NCBI RefSeq assembly: GCF_026130045.1
Contig: NZ_JAIBNX010000013.1
Span: 5,805 to 69,804, forward strand
Origin: Micromonospora sp. CPCC 205371
GTDB lineage: Bacteria > Actinomycetota > Actinomycetes > Mycobacteriales > Micromonosporaceae
Reading direction: 5' to 3'
Length of the DNA: 64,000 bases
Each line of letters starts with the position of its first letter. Position 1 is the stretch's first letter. The notes under the pieces were generated by a model that worked only from the letters and a program-made list of their open reading frames with translations, was not told where the DNA came from and did no database searches. The translations under genes were made by a program, and so were the position numbers. Of the stretch, positions 38,987 to 47,798 are shown in pieces.

Positions 38987-39143
38987 GAGCAATGACACCG
39001 CAGGCCAGGACCGCTGGACAGGGTTCTTGACGGAATTCCTACGGCCAGGCGGCCAATATTTACGCGCTCTTGACGCGGCCGGACCTACAGCAGGGTCGCC
39101 AGCACCAGCGGGTCGCTCGGGCCGCCCTGGAAGTATGACCATC

Positions 39144-39671
39144 ATGGCGGTCGACCCAGAGCAGCACGCGGTACAGATCCGACAGGTGGAGGAAGAGGCT
39201 CGGCGGGAGGCGGAACGCATCCGGCAGGCAGCACAGGAGCCGGAGCAGCAGCGGGAGTGGATCCGGCAGAACAACGTGATCTACGGCGGGCTGATCGCAA
39301 TCGGCCTGGTCCTGGTACAGCCGTTCCTCACCGCGACGACCCTCGACCGGTCGGCGAAGATCTGTGTGATCGCATTCTCGGTGGCGATCCCGCTGCTCGC
39401 CGCCCTGGTCCTGGTCAACCGACAGGAGAGCTTCCGGCGTCGGGCGACCGATTCACTCATGGTGCGGGTAACCCAGTCGATCGCGCAGATGCTCGCGTTC
39501 GTCGGCGTGGTCGCTGGTTTCTGGCACATCACATGGCTCGCCGGGGTGGGGTTCCTAGTCAGCGGCTTCGCGGCGATGATGGTCCATTCGGCGGGCTACA
39601 TCCGCCTGGAGCGGGCCGCCACGCCCGCCGAACCTGCTGCCCAGCCGAAGCCCGCGGACGACGCGGAGTAG
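39144..39671 (+). CDS. Membrane protein with coiled-coil N-terminus
   Basis: 175-aa protein. Residues ~5-40 (HAVQIRQVEEEARREAERIRQAAQEPEQQ...) are strongly charged and coiled-coil-like; four hydrophobic segments follow (GGLIAIGLVLVQPFL, VIAFSVAIPLLAALVLV, IAQMLAFVGVVAGFWHI, AGVGFLVSGFAAMM), then a Pro/Ala tail. No family recognised. Two ATGs are possible (39135, 39144); only 39144 leaves normal spacing after GGAAG. It is divergent from the kdp operon, sharing a ~200-bp promoter region. Confidence 0.72.
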   Translation: MAVDPEQHAVQIRQVEEEARREAERIRQAAQEPEQQREWIRQNNVIYGGLIAIGLVLVQPFLTATTLDRSAKICVIAFSVAIPLLAALVLVNRQESFRRRATDSLMVRVTQSIAQMLAFVGVVAGFWHITWLAGVGFLVSGFAAMMVHSAGYIRLERAATPAEPAAQPKPADDAE

Positions 39672-39816
39672 GTCACCGCCGTGTAGGTCAGGCCTGTCTC
39701 GAGGATCTCGACCGCGACTCGGCACTCATTGCTCGACGTCGTTCCAACTGCGTGCCCCCATAAATCGCCGCCGCGAACGCGTCGATGGCATCATGCTGAG
39801 CCATGCGTGTGTTGCC

Positions 39817-39848
39817 ATGGCGCCATAGTGATGCCATCATGGCGCCAT
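39817..39848. promoter_or_regulatory. Paired ATGGCGCCAT palindromes, likely autoregulatory operator
   Basis: The perfect 10-bp palindrome ATGGCGCCAT occurs at 39817-39826 and again at 39839-39848, 22 bp apart, two helical turns. The second copy contains the start codon of the RHH gene. ATGGCATCAT and ATGCCATCAT half-sites lie beside them. This is the expected geometry for cooperative binding by ribbon-helix-helix dimers. A 38-codon minus-strand frame (MAQHDAIDAFAAAIYG..., 39688-39804) faces away from it; I cannot confirm it as a gene. Confidence 0.65.
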
Positions 39849-40368
39849 GGACTTGAGGCCCTACATCGAACAGCTGCGCACCGAGTTCGCGGTGGCCGCG
39901 GAGGGGGCCGACCCTGAGGGTCGGGCGCTGGCCGAGCGGCTCGTCACGCAGTTGGAGGCGGCGACCCGCCTGACGTTGCTCGACGCGCTGTCCGACGCCG
40001 CCGATGAGATCACCCGCGAGCTCGCACCCGGGTCGGTTCACGTGCGGCTACGCGGGCGAGAGCCCTCCTTCGTGGTGACGCTGCCTGGCCCACCGCTGGA
40101 CGACGAGCAGGCCACTGGTCCGGCCGGACCACCAGCACTAGTGGCGGCGCCGGACGGCGACGAGGGCGGCACCTCCCGGATCAACCTGCGCCTGCCGGAC
40201 CACCTCAAGGCCAGCATCGAGCAGGCCGCCGGCCGGGCCGGACTGTCGGTCAACGCCTGGCTCGTACGCGCCGCCGCCGCGGCTGTCGAGGCCGGCGATC
40301 CGCAGCGCCTGCCGCCGCGTCGGGGTGGGCCGACCTCCGGCCAGCACTTCACCGGCTGGGCGCGCTAG
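39847..40368 (+). CDS. RHH (HicB/CopG-like) regulator of the DUF4097-DrrAB operon
   Basis: 173-aa protein. The C-terminal ~45 residues, SRINLRLPDHLKASIEQAAGRAGLSVNAWLVRAAAAAVE, form a ribbon-helix-helix DNA-binding domain as in HicB-type antitoxins. The N-terminal half (DLRPYIEQLRTEFAVAAEG...) is a helix-rich region of unknown role; no HicA toxin gene is near. The start codon sits inside a palindrome, so the mRNA is probably leaderless or nearly so and the protein should repress its own operon. It is followed by DUF4097, DrrA- and DrrB-like genes, an arrangement I recall from Streptomyces. Confidence 0.85.
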   Translation: MDLRPYIEQLRTEFAVAAEGADPEGRALAERLVTQLEAATRLTLLDALSDAADEITRELAPGSVHVRLRGREPSFVVTLPGPPLDDEQATGPAGPPALVAAPDGDEGGTSRINLRLPDHLKASIEQAAGRAGLSVNAWLVRAAAAAVEAGDPQRLPPRRGGPTSGQHFTGWAR

Positions 40369-40433
40369 CCACGCAGCCGACCGCTTCCCTCTGACCAGCA
40401 GCACCATTCACCGGCACATTTCGGGAGACCACC

Positions 40434-41279
40434 ATGCCTGTTTTCGACACGCCAGAACCGATCGCCGTCCACATCGACCTGCCGGTCGGCGACGCGTGGA
40501 TCACCGCCACCGACCGGACGGACACCGTTGTGGAGGTCCGTCCCCGCAACGCGTCGAGCAAGGCCGACGTGGGCGCCGCGGAGCAGACCGCTGTCGAGTA
40601 CTCGGCCGGTAAGTTGACGATCCGGGCACCGAAGTCGTGGCGCCGCTTCGGCCCCGGTACGGGCCCGTCGGTCGACGTCCGGGTCGAGCTGCCGGCCGGA
40701 TCGACGGTGCATGCGGAGGCGTTCTGGGCGGCGTTCCGCTGCGAAGGACGCCTCGGCGGTTGCCGGGTCAAGACCGGTGGCGCCGTCCGGCTAGACCAGA
40801 CCGGGCCGCTGGAGGTCGACGGCAGCCACAGCGATGTCGTGGTGGAGCGAGTCAGCGGCCCGGCCCGGGTCACGGCCTCATCCGGCAGCGTGCGTCTCGG
40901 CGAAGTCGACGGCACCGTCGAGATCAACAACTCGTCCGGCGACTGCTGGATCGGTCAGAGCACCGGGGACGTGCAGGCCAAGACCGCGCACAGCAACATC
41001 ACCATCGACCGGGCGTTGGCCTCGGTCATGGCGCGCAGCAACCACGGCAGCGTCCGGATCGGCGAAGTCGCGCGCGGATCGGTCAATGTGCAGACGTCCT
41101 ACGGCGGCATCGAGATCGGTGTCCGCCGTGGCACCGCGGCATGGCTAGAGGTCAGCTCCCGCCGCGGCCGGGTGCATAACGCACTGGAGTCGACCGACGG
41201 ACCGGCCCAGGACGACGACACCGTCGAGGTCCGGGCGAGCACCAACTGGGGTGACATCCTCGTCCGCCGCGCCGGCTGA
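40434..41279 (+). CDS. DUF4097 beta-strand repeat protein
   Basis: 281-aa protein. From residue ~90 on it consists of regularly spaced short strands (GPLEVDGSHSDVVVERVSGPARVTASSGSVRLGEVDGTVEINNSSGDCWIG...), the right-handed beta-solenoid pattern of DUF4097/adhesin-like proteins. No signal peptide or membrane anchor, so it is probably cytoplasmic here. It sits between the RHH regulator and the ABC exporter genes. Its role is unknown; it may take part in sensing or in docking with the exporter. Confidence 0.85.
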   Translation: MPVFDTPEPIAVHIDLPVGDAWITATDRTDTVVEVRPRNASSKADVGAAEQTAVEYSAGKLTIRAPKSWRRFGPGTGPSVDVRVELPAGSTVHAEAFWAAFRCEGRLGGCRVKTGGAVRLDQTGPLEVDGSHSDVVVERVSGPARVTASSGSVRLGEVDGTVEINNSSGDCWIGQSTGDVQAKTAHSNITIDRALASVMARSNHGSVRIGEVARGSVNVQTSYGGIEIGVRRGTAAWLEVSSRRGRVHNALESTDGPAQDDDTVEVRASTNWGDILVRRAG

Positions 41280-41311
41280 CCCCCGACCCTCTTCGACGAA
41301 ACGAGGAACCC

Positions 41312-42268
41312 ATGACCAGCCTCTCCCCGGCCGCGATCGCCGTCACCGGCCTACGCAAGTCCTACGGCGACAAGGTGGTGCTCGACGGCATCGACCTGGC
41401 GATCGCCGAAGGCACGATCTTCGCGCTGCTCGGCCCCAACGGCGCTGGCAAGACCACCACGGTGCAGATCCTGTCAACCTTGGTCAATGCCGCCAGCGGC
41501 GAGGCCCGCATCCTCGGCCGCGACGTCACCCGCGAGCCCGACGCGGTACGCGACCTGATCGGTGTCACCGGTCAATTCTCCGCAGTCGACAACCTGCTCA
41601 CCGGCCAGGAAAACCTGAACCTCATGGCCGACCTGCACCACCTGGACAAGACGGCCAGTCGCAGGCGCACCGCCGAGCTGCTCCAGCAGTTCGACCTGAC
41701 CGATGTGGCGAGCAAGCCGGCATCGACCTACTCCGGCGGCATGCGCCGCCGGCTCGACCTCGCCATGACCCTGGTCGGGAACCCGCGCGTCATCTTCCTT
41801 GACGAGCCGACCACCGGCCTCGACCCACGTAGCCGCCGCGGCATGTGGCAGATCATCCGTGATCTCGCCGCCGGTGGCGTCACCATCTTCCTCACCACGC
41901 AGTACCTGGAAGAGGCCGACCAACTCGCCGACCAGATCGCCGTCCTCGACCACGGCCGCCTGGTGGCGCAGGGCACACCCGACGAACTCAAACGCCTCGT
42001 CCCCGGCGGCCACGTCCGCCTCCAGTTCGCCGACCCTGACGAGTTCCAGTTCGCGTCCCAGGTCCTCGACGCACCAGCCCGTGACGAGTCATCCCTGGCC
42101 ATCCAGGTGCCCAACGACGGCAGCGTGCGGTCACTGCGCGCCCTGCTCGACCAGCTCGACCATGCCTCCGTGGAGGTGACCAGCCTGTCGGTGCACCGGC
42201 CCGACCTCGACGACGTCTTCCTCGCACTTACCGGCCAACCCGATCGCGAAAGGACCACCGCACGATGA
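41312..42268 (+). CDS. DrrA-type daunorubicin-resistance ABC ATPase
   Basis: 318-aa ATPase. Walker [21 protein letters not shown], signature YSGGMRRRLDLAMTL, Walker B VIFLDEPTTGLDP, H loop FLTTQYLEEADQLADQIAVLDHG, and a C-terminal extension typical of the DrrA group. It drives the DrrB-like permease encoded next. These pairs confer self-resistance or export of hydrophobic drugs and lipids. The stop overlaps the permease start by 4 nt. Confidence 0.95.
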   Translation: MTSLSPAAIAVTGLRKSYGDKVVLDGIDLAIAEGTIFALLGPNGAGKTTTVQILSTLVNAASGEARILGRDVTREPDAVRDLIGVTGQFSAVDNLLTGQENLNLMADLHHLDKTASRRRTAELLQQFDLTDVASKPASTYSGGMRRRLDLAMTLVGNPRVIFLDEPTTGLDPRSRRGMWQIIRDLAAGGVTIFLTTQYLEEADQLADQIAVLDHGRLVAQGTPDELKRLVPGGHVRLQFADPDEFQFASQVLDAPARDESSLAIQVPNDGSVRSLRALLDQLDHASVEVTSLSVHRPDLDDVFLALTGQPDRERTTAR

Positions 42269-43056
42269 CCGCCCTCACGCTCGCCGTCCGCGACTCCAAC
42301 ACCATGCTGCGGCGCAACCTGCTGCGCATGCGCCGCTACCCGTCCCTGACCGTCATGTTGGTCGGCATGCCGGTCGTCTTCCTGCTGCTGTTCGTCTACG
42401 TCTTCGGCGGCACGCTCGGCAACGGCCTCGGCGGACCGGCCGGTGGCCGCCAGGCGTACGCCAACTACGTCGTACCCGGCATCCTGCTCATGGCGATCGC
42501 CGGCACCGCGCAGGGCACAGCGATAACGGTGGCCATGGACATGACCGAAGGCATCATCGCCCGGTTCCGTACCATGGCGATCTTTCGCCCATCGGTGCTG
42601 ACCGGCCACGTCCTCGGCGCCGTCATCCAGACCATGCTCGGCCTGGCGGTTGTCGTCGGTATCGCCCTGCTCGTCGGCTTCCGTCCCAACGCCAACCTGA
42701 TCGAATGGCTCGCCGCTGCCGGCGTCCTGGCCATGACCGCTGTCGCGCTCACCTGGCTGTCCGTCGCCCTCGGCCTCGTCGCGAAGACTGTCGAGTCGGC
42801 CAGCAACCTACCAATGCCGCTGGTGCTCCTGCCGTTTCTCGGCAGCGGCTTCGTCCCTACCGAATCGATGCCCACGGCGGTGCGCTGGTTCGCCGAGTAC
42901 CAACCGTTCACACCCATCATGGAGACCCTCCGCGGCCTGCTCCTCGGCACCGGCATCGGCGGCAACGCCATCGCCGCGGCCGCCTGGTGCGCCGTCATCA
43001 CCGTGGTCAGCTTCTGGTGGGCCAAGGCGCAGTACAACCGCAACACCGCACACTGA
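42265..43056 (+). CDS. DrrB-type ABC-2 permease
   Basis: 263-aa ABC-2 membrane protein with six helices. Family stretches: YPSLTVMLVGMPVVFLLLFVYVFGGTLG, NYVVPGILLMAIAGTAQGTAITVAMDMTEGIIARFRTMAI, and LPFLGSGFVPTESMPTAVRWFAEYQPFTPIMETLRGLL. Partner of the preceding ATPase; last gene of the operon. Confidence 0.94.
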   Translation: MTALTLAVRDSNTMLRRNLLRMRRYPSLTVMLVGMPVVFLLLFVYVFGGTLGNGLGGPAGGRQAYANYVVPGILLMAIAGTAQGTAITVAMDMTEGIIARFRTMAIFRPSVLTGHVLGAVIQTMLGLAVVVGIALLVGFRPNANLIEWLAAAGVLAMTAVALTWLSVALGLVAKTVESASNLPMPLVLLPFLGSGFVPTESMPTAVRWFAEYQPFTPIMETLRGLLLGTGIGGNAIAAAAWCAVITVVSFWWAKAQYNRNTAH

Positions 43057-43216
43057 CGAGGTCCGGGTTACCTGCCAGACAAACGCTGGACGATGTGGCC
43101 TCATCCGCTATCGTTCGTAGTCCATCATGGACAGTGGTGATGCAGGCCGTGCCAGGCCTCGGGTGGGGCCAACAGCCGGACCGCCCTGTGGACCCGTCAG
43201 GCCGCGAGGGCAAACA

Positions 43217-43239
43217 GTGGCCGGCTCAGGCCGGGCCAC
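43217..43239. terminator. Terminator-like hairpin between convergent genes
   Basis: GTGGCCGGC-TCAG-GCCGGGCCAC folds into a stem of nine pairs with one bulged G and a 4-nt loop. It lies between the converging drr operon and the spermidine-synthase-like gene. A second smaller palindrome, GTCCATCATGGAC, is at 43119-43131. The 284-base gap has no gene I can support. Confidence 0.5.
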
Positions 43240-43340
43240 GGCCAGGGGTTTCGGTGTCGTGACCGTCCCGTTAACGCAGGCGGTGCCCCCGAGCGGCCGC
43301 GGCCGGGTCGGGCCCCGACGCGGCCGCACACAGCGCACGG

Positions 43341-44057
43341 CTACTTGCGTGTCGCGACGTAGACGGTGTTGGACGACGGGCGGCCCTGTAGCGAGTTGTC
43401 GAAGGACACGACGTGCGCCTGCCGGCTGTCGAAGACCTCGGCGAGCGTTGCGGTGAACTGCTGGTCCGGTGGGTCGTTGGACCACAGCGCGAACGCCCCG
43501 CCAGGGTGCAGGTGCTTGGCGAGGCTGCGTAGCCCTTCTGGCCGGTAGAACGCGGCGTGGCTGGGATGCAGGATGTGGCTTGGCGTGTGGTCGATGTCCA
43601 CCAGGATGGCGTGGAAGCGGCGCCCGGGCATGTCGGCGTCGAACCCCGTTGGGCTGGCGGACATCGCGAAGAAGTCGCCGTGGACCAGGCGGCACCGCGG
43701 GTCGCCGGTCAGGTCGGCGGCGGCCGGTAGCAGGCCGCGGCGATGCCAGGCGATCACTTCATCGAGCGCGTCCACCACGGTCAGGGACCGCACCCGAGGA
43801 TCGTGCAGCGCCGCGCGGGCGGTGTAGCCGAGGCCCAGGCCACCCACCACTATGTCCAGGTCGGTGCCCGGCAGTTCGGCCAGAGCGAGCCGGGCAAGTT
43901 CGGTCTCGCCGACCGTGAACAGGCTCGACATCAGGAACTCGTCGCCGAGTTTGACCTCGTACACCTCGGCCTGAAGCGACGGGTCCCGCCGCCGACGCAG
44001 GCTGATCGCGCCGATGGGCGTCTCGCGCCAGTCCAGTTCCTCGAAACGCGCGCTCAA
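43341..44057 (-). CDS. Spermidine synthase-like methyltransferase-fold protein
   Basis: 238-aa protein of the spermidine synthase fold. Rossmann motif IVVGGLGLGYTARAAL, acidic ligand in LTVVDALDEVIAWHRR, VHGDFFAM, and the catalytic-region DxD-like ILVDIDHTPSHILHPSHAAFY. The N-terminal beta sheet of true SpeE is partly present. The active-site differences mean the amine substrate cannot be named; it may be a methyltransferase or aminopropyltransferase homologue. It is monocistronic. Confidence 0.85.
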   Translation of the reverse strand: MSARFEELDWRETPIGAISLRRRRDPSLQAEVYEVKLGDEFLMSSLFTVGETELARLALAELPGTDLDIVVGGLGLGYTARAALHDPRVRSLTVVDALDEVIAWHRRGLLPAAADLTGDPRCRLVHGDFFAMSASPTGFDADMPGRRFHAILVDIDHTPSHILHPSHAAFYRPEGLRSLAKHLHPGGAFALWSNDPPDQQFTATLAEVFDSRQAHVVSFDNSLQGRPSSNTVYVATRK

Positions 44058-44529
44058 CCGGGCACTTCCTTTCCGTGGGTGGCAGCCGTCGTGCGTCGCG
44101 GGAGTGAAACTTTGTGGCGTCGCGGGTAGGACGTGCCCGGCGCCACGGAGCGATTCCTGGTCGCACCCACCGTGCGCCGCGAGGCTACCCTAACGTACAA
44201 GAAGAGTCGTGCCCCCTCAGGCCATCGGCCGGTCGGGCAGCGCGGCCCACCACCGCGATCTACGCAGCAGTGTGTGGCCGACCGTGTAGGACGCGACGTC
44301 AGTGTCGTCAACGTACCGCCACATAGGGACATTCACGTGCCGCACTCGCGGTGCGGAACTGACCGAGGTCGGAGCCCATCCCCGTGCGGCGGTGCAGCTC
44401 GCCGCGCGTTCGTGCCGGCACGCACCCGCGTTGCCCGCCGCACTTCCGAATATTGCGAGAGTTCCACATTGGAGGGACCAGCATACGACCGGCTTCTGGG
44501 CCTTGAAGACGCTCGCCGCGGCTAATGGC
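44058..44529 (+). other. Long intergenic stretch, no gene seen
   Basis: About 470 bases between the spermidine synthase-like start and the end of the MFS gene. Open frames exist on the plus strand (for example from 44133) but their products are Arg/Pro-rich without domain features, and lack ribosome binding sites. Confidence 0.4.
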
Positions 44530-45882
44530 TCATCCCGTCACCGTCCCAGTGCCCGAGGGGAGCGAAGAAGCGTGCGCGTGCACCCACCAGGCAAGCGGAA
44601 GTGCGATCAGCACCACCGCCTGGATCGCGAGCAACGCCGGAACAATGCCCCAACGGTCTGCCACCAGGCCGGCTCCCAGGGCGACGAGCGCGTAGAGCAA
44701 GCTGCCGAGCAGCGCCGCAAGCGAACCCATTGTCGCGCGCTCCCGGTCGGTGAACTCACGCTGCAGCAACGTCTGCTGGGCGATCGTCGACATGCCGTAG
44801 GCCGGTGACCCAAGCAGCACGGGCGAAAATACCGTCGGCTTGACCAGCGCCACGAAGTTCGCCACGTTGTCGAACAGCTCACCGAACAGCAGAGTGCGGG
44901 CCGCTCCGACCCGGCGGATCACCCAACCACTGACGCGGAAGCCGACGAAGGCTACGCCATGGCCGAAGGTGCGCCACAGGCCCAGCGCCCAGAGCGGCCA
45001 CAGCCCTGCCACGAAAACTGGCGACAACTGGGCCGCGCTTTCGCTGCTGTAGCGAAGCGCCGACACCAGAGTCATCCGGCGGAGCACTGGATTACGGCGG
45101 ATGCCGCGCTGGGCCGATCCGAGGTGCACCAGCACGCTCGATTCCAGCGGGCCATGCATCCGCGGTTCCCGGACCCGCAAGGCGACGAGCAGGCACAGCA
45201 CCTGCGGCACGACAGACAGCACGACCACCACACGCAGCGACCACGCGCCGGCGACCACGCCACCTATGGCTGCCGCCAGTGTGAGCGCGATTTGGAACAT
45301 CGAGTTCACCCGGCCCGAGTGCCGGGGGAACTCCTCCTCCCGGCCGGCCTCGAGCAACGTGTCGTAGAGCAGAGACTCGTTGTTGCCGCTCCACAGTGAG
45401 GTCGCCAATCCCTCCAGCACAACAGCCGCCAGGAGGAGGCCGTAGCCCGAAGCGCCGGCGTACCCGAGATGGGCGGCCACCATGGCGACGGCACCGGCGA
45501 TCATCGTGCCGCGTCGCCCGAGCCGGTCGGAGAGCACCCCGGTAGGGACTTCGAAGGCTGCCGAAGACAGCATCTTCACCGCCAGGAGGCTGGTGGCAGC
45601 GGCGTACGAGCCGGTGACTTGCGCGAAGTAGATGACCATAATCGGCCCGTACATGCGAAAGTCGCCGAAGAAGTTGAACCAGCTCAGCAGGCGAACATTC
45701 CGGTTGACAGTCTGATCAGCGGAGTTCGGAGCAGGCGGGGCTGACCTCGACCGTTGAGATTTCCCGCCGAACGCGGCAACGATCAGGCGTTCGACCAGGA
45801 CACGTACACGGGGCAGTGAGGAACGACGAGCGGACACGGCAGAACTCCCGGATAGGCGAACGGAGACGCCAAACAGCGCCAA
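44530..45882 (-). CDS. MFS transporter
   Basis: A single MFS domain of about 390 aa with 10-12 helices, opening NRNVRLLSWFNFFGDFRMYGPIMVIYFAQVTGSY and carrying motif A as VPTGVLSDRLGRRGTMI. The open frame (450 aa) begins at a TTG with no ribosome binding site, and the first ~60 residues are low-complexity, so the true start is probably nearer to residue 60; I cannot fix it. Substrate unknown. Confidence 0.8.
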   Translation of the reverse strand: MALFGVSVRLSGSSAVSARRSSLPRVRVLVERLIVAAFGGKSQRSRSAPPAPNSADQTVNRNVRLLSWFNFFGDFRMYGPIMVIYFAQVTGSYAAATSLLAVKMLSSAAFEVPTGVLSDRLGRRGTMIAGAVAMVAAHLGYAGASGYGLLLAAVVLEGLATSLWSGNNESLLYDTLLEAGREEEFPRHSGRVNSMFQIALTLAAAIGGVVAGAWSLRVVVVLSVVPQVLCLLVALRVREPRMHGPLESSVLVHLGSAQRGIRRNPVLRRMTLVSALRYSSESAAQLSPVFVAGLWPLWALGLWRTFGHGVAFVGFRVSGWVIRRVGAARTLLFGELFDNVANFVALVKPTVFSPVLLGSPAYGMSTIAQQTLLQREFTDRERATMGSLAALLGSLLYALVALGAGLVADRWGIVPALLAIQAVVLIALPLAWWVHAHASSLPSGTGTVTG

Positions 45883-46303
45883 GGGCCGGTGACACGTGTC
45901 ACCTCGCCCCGGCGACCGGGATGTGTGCTGACTTTGCTGCTACACGCGCGGCGTTACAAGCCTGCGACTGCGGTCACCAAGGGGCGAACGGAAGCTCCGG
46001 TCATCGTTGTAGACATCAGTGCTCCTCGATTTCCCCGGCGGACGGGATTCCGCAACAGCTTCAACTTTAGCGACCGAAGGATCTACGTGTCCGCTAAATC
46101 TCGTCGGCGATGCCTCGACGCTCGCGGCTTCGGGCTACCAACAGACTTCGCCCACGCCGTAAACGGCACTCCGAAGGTGCCCCTTCCGCGAGAGAACCTG
46201 ATCGATTCGACCATCAGTTTCTCTTGCACGAGAGGCACTTTCGTTACCTACACGCCGGCAATCGACCCATCTCGACGATCGCCATCAATCTAGCCGTGGA
46301 TGG
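45883..46303 (+). other. Intergenic stretch of lower GC, no gene seen
   Basis: About 420 bases whose base composition is visibly lower in GC than the surroundings (for example 46070-46290). Short open frames show no domain. With the two gene relics that follow, it looks like a decayed or transferred segment. Confidence 0.4.
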
Positions 46304-46640
46304 TCAACGATCCGTGATGAGGACAGTGTTCCCGTCCAGGTCGGTGGCGGTGAAGAGAAGCGCCGGCTCGGTGTCCTCGGCGGCCCCCGCGCTCTCCGCG
46401 TCCTGGGTGACGGCCGGGTGTTTGGGGCGCGGGGTGTTCATCAGGACGGCGACGATCAGCGCGCCGGCCAAGAGAATCCCCGCGGCCCAGGTGCCGGCTG
46501 TCACAAAACCTTCCAGCATCGCCTTCTTGGCGAAGGCCGGGCTCCTGCCCTGCGCGGCGTGCGAGGCCAAGTAGGCCGCGGTCGCGCTGGTGGCGATGGT
46601 GTTGAGCAGCGCGGTGCCGATCGAGCCGCGCGGATCGTTC
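46304..46640 (-). pseudogene. C-terminal fragment of a DHA2-type MFS exporter
   Basis: RGSIGTALLNTIATSATAAYLASH...FVTAGTWAAGILLAGALIVAVLMNTPRPKHP is the last two helices of a 14-helix drug exporter (IGTALLNTIxxSATAAYL is a family hallmark). Nothing upstream continues the protein; beyond about 46640 the frame runs into unrelated residues. Only ~110 of ~500 residues remain. Confidence 0.75.
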
Positions 46641-46855
46641 GCCCGGCGTCCTGACGAACACGAGACGTGGCCATCCCGATCCCCGTAACAGCGCGGTCCT
46701 GTGACGCGCGACACCGGGCACGGGTGTTACAAAACGGTGAGGACCGGCGTCTTGTGCGTGTGGCAGGGCTACGAGCGAACAGGCGGAAGTCGGGCATGAG
46801 CGAGCGCAGCGAACGACCGAGAGACACCGCCGAGCCGTTCCCTAGCGGCCGCCGG

Positions 46856-47615
46856 ATGGACTCGGCCACCGAGGCGTTCGTCGGGCACCGCAACCTGCCT
46901 CGTGCGGATCGTCACACGGCAGGCGCTGGACCGGCTGCGGGCGCTCGGTCGGCGCAAGGAGTCCTACGTCGGGCCGTGGCTTCCCGAGCCGTTGCTGACC
47001 GCGCCCGAGGTGGCCGAGGACGTCGAACTCGCCGACAGCGTCTCGATGGCGATGCTGCTTGTGTTGGAGACGCTCGCGCCGATCGAGCGGGCCGTGTTCG
47101 TACTGCGCGAGGTGTTCGACCTGGACTACGACGAGATCGCCGAAGCCGTCGACAAGACACCGACCGCGGTCCGCCAGATCGCCTACCGGGCGCGGGCGCA
47201 CGTCGCCGCTCGCCGGCCACGAGGCGTCGTCTCCCCGGCCCAGACCCGAGCCGCACTCGGGGCCTTCCAGCGCGCGGTTGAAACCGGCGACCTGCAGAGC
47301 CTGCTGGACATCCTGGCGCCGGACGTCGTCGCCCTGAGCGATGGCGGCGGAATCAAACACGCCCTGCTTCGGCCCATCGTGGGGGCCGGCAAGGTGGCTC
47401 GCTTGCTGGCCGTCGGCTGGTGGAAGCGCGACGCCGAAAGGTCGGTCGAACTGGTACAGATCAACGGCGGCCCGGGGTTGCTCGTCCGAGTCAACGGGAA
47501 GATCGACGGCGTGCTGGCGGTGCGGGTCGAGAACGGCTACATCACCGGCGCTTACCACGTGCGCAATCCCGAAAAGCTCTCGCGGGTGGAGCGGGAGACC
47601 GCCGTCAGCCGTTGA
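46856..47615 (+). pseudogene. SigJ-like ECF sigma factor with internal deletion
   Basis: The 3' part (from about 46899) encodes LVRIVTRQALDRLRALGRRKESYVGPWLPEP..., region 4 (APIERAVFVLREVFDLDYDEIAEAVDKTPTAVRQIAYRARAHV) and a C-terminal SnoaL-like domain, the normal layout of SigJ-type factors. The 5' start MDSATEAFVGHRNL lies in another frame and joins directly to LVRIV. In intact relatives, about 40 residues of region 2 (promoter melting, -10 recognition) lie between these. The deletion is not a multiple of three, so the product is broken; the GTG/ATG-started remainder lacks region 2 and is unlikely to act as a sigma factor. Confidence 0.75.
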
Positions 47616-47798
47616 GGCGCGGTGCCGTCCGCGCCGCCTCGATCGCCTGGAAGGCTGGTGGCGTGACAGTTCACAAGCTGCGAGAGGCCACGGGATGACG
47701 CAGCGCTCATCAGCACGCGAGATCGGCACGGCTCCGGCCGCGTTGTCGACGCATGGCAGGAAACTTCTCCAGCGATTGCAGGCCGGGCGGGTGGGACC

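Noticed and set aside
37173-39134. 832-codon ORF antisense to kdpA continuing into the membrane protein gene at 39144
   Set aside because: The first part is the shadow of kdpA; only the last ~175 codons show real features and a start.
39688-39804. 38-codon minus-strand ORF MAQHDAIDAFAAAIYG...
   Set aside because: Plausible but without ribosome binding site or known relative; mentioned only with the operator.
44133-44525. 130-codon plus-strand ORF
   Set aside because: No ribosome binding site, Arg/Pro-rich composition, no domain; treated as chance.
45889-46293. 134-codon plus-strand ORF in the lower-GC stretch
   Set aside because: No recognisable motif and no start support; the region is more likely decayed.
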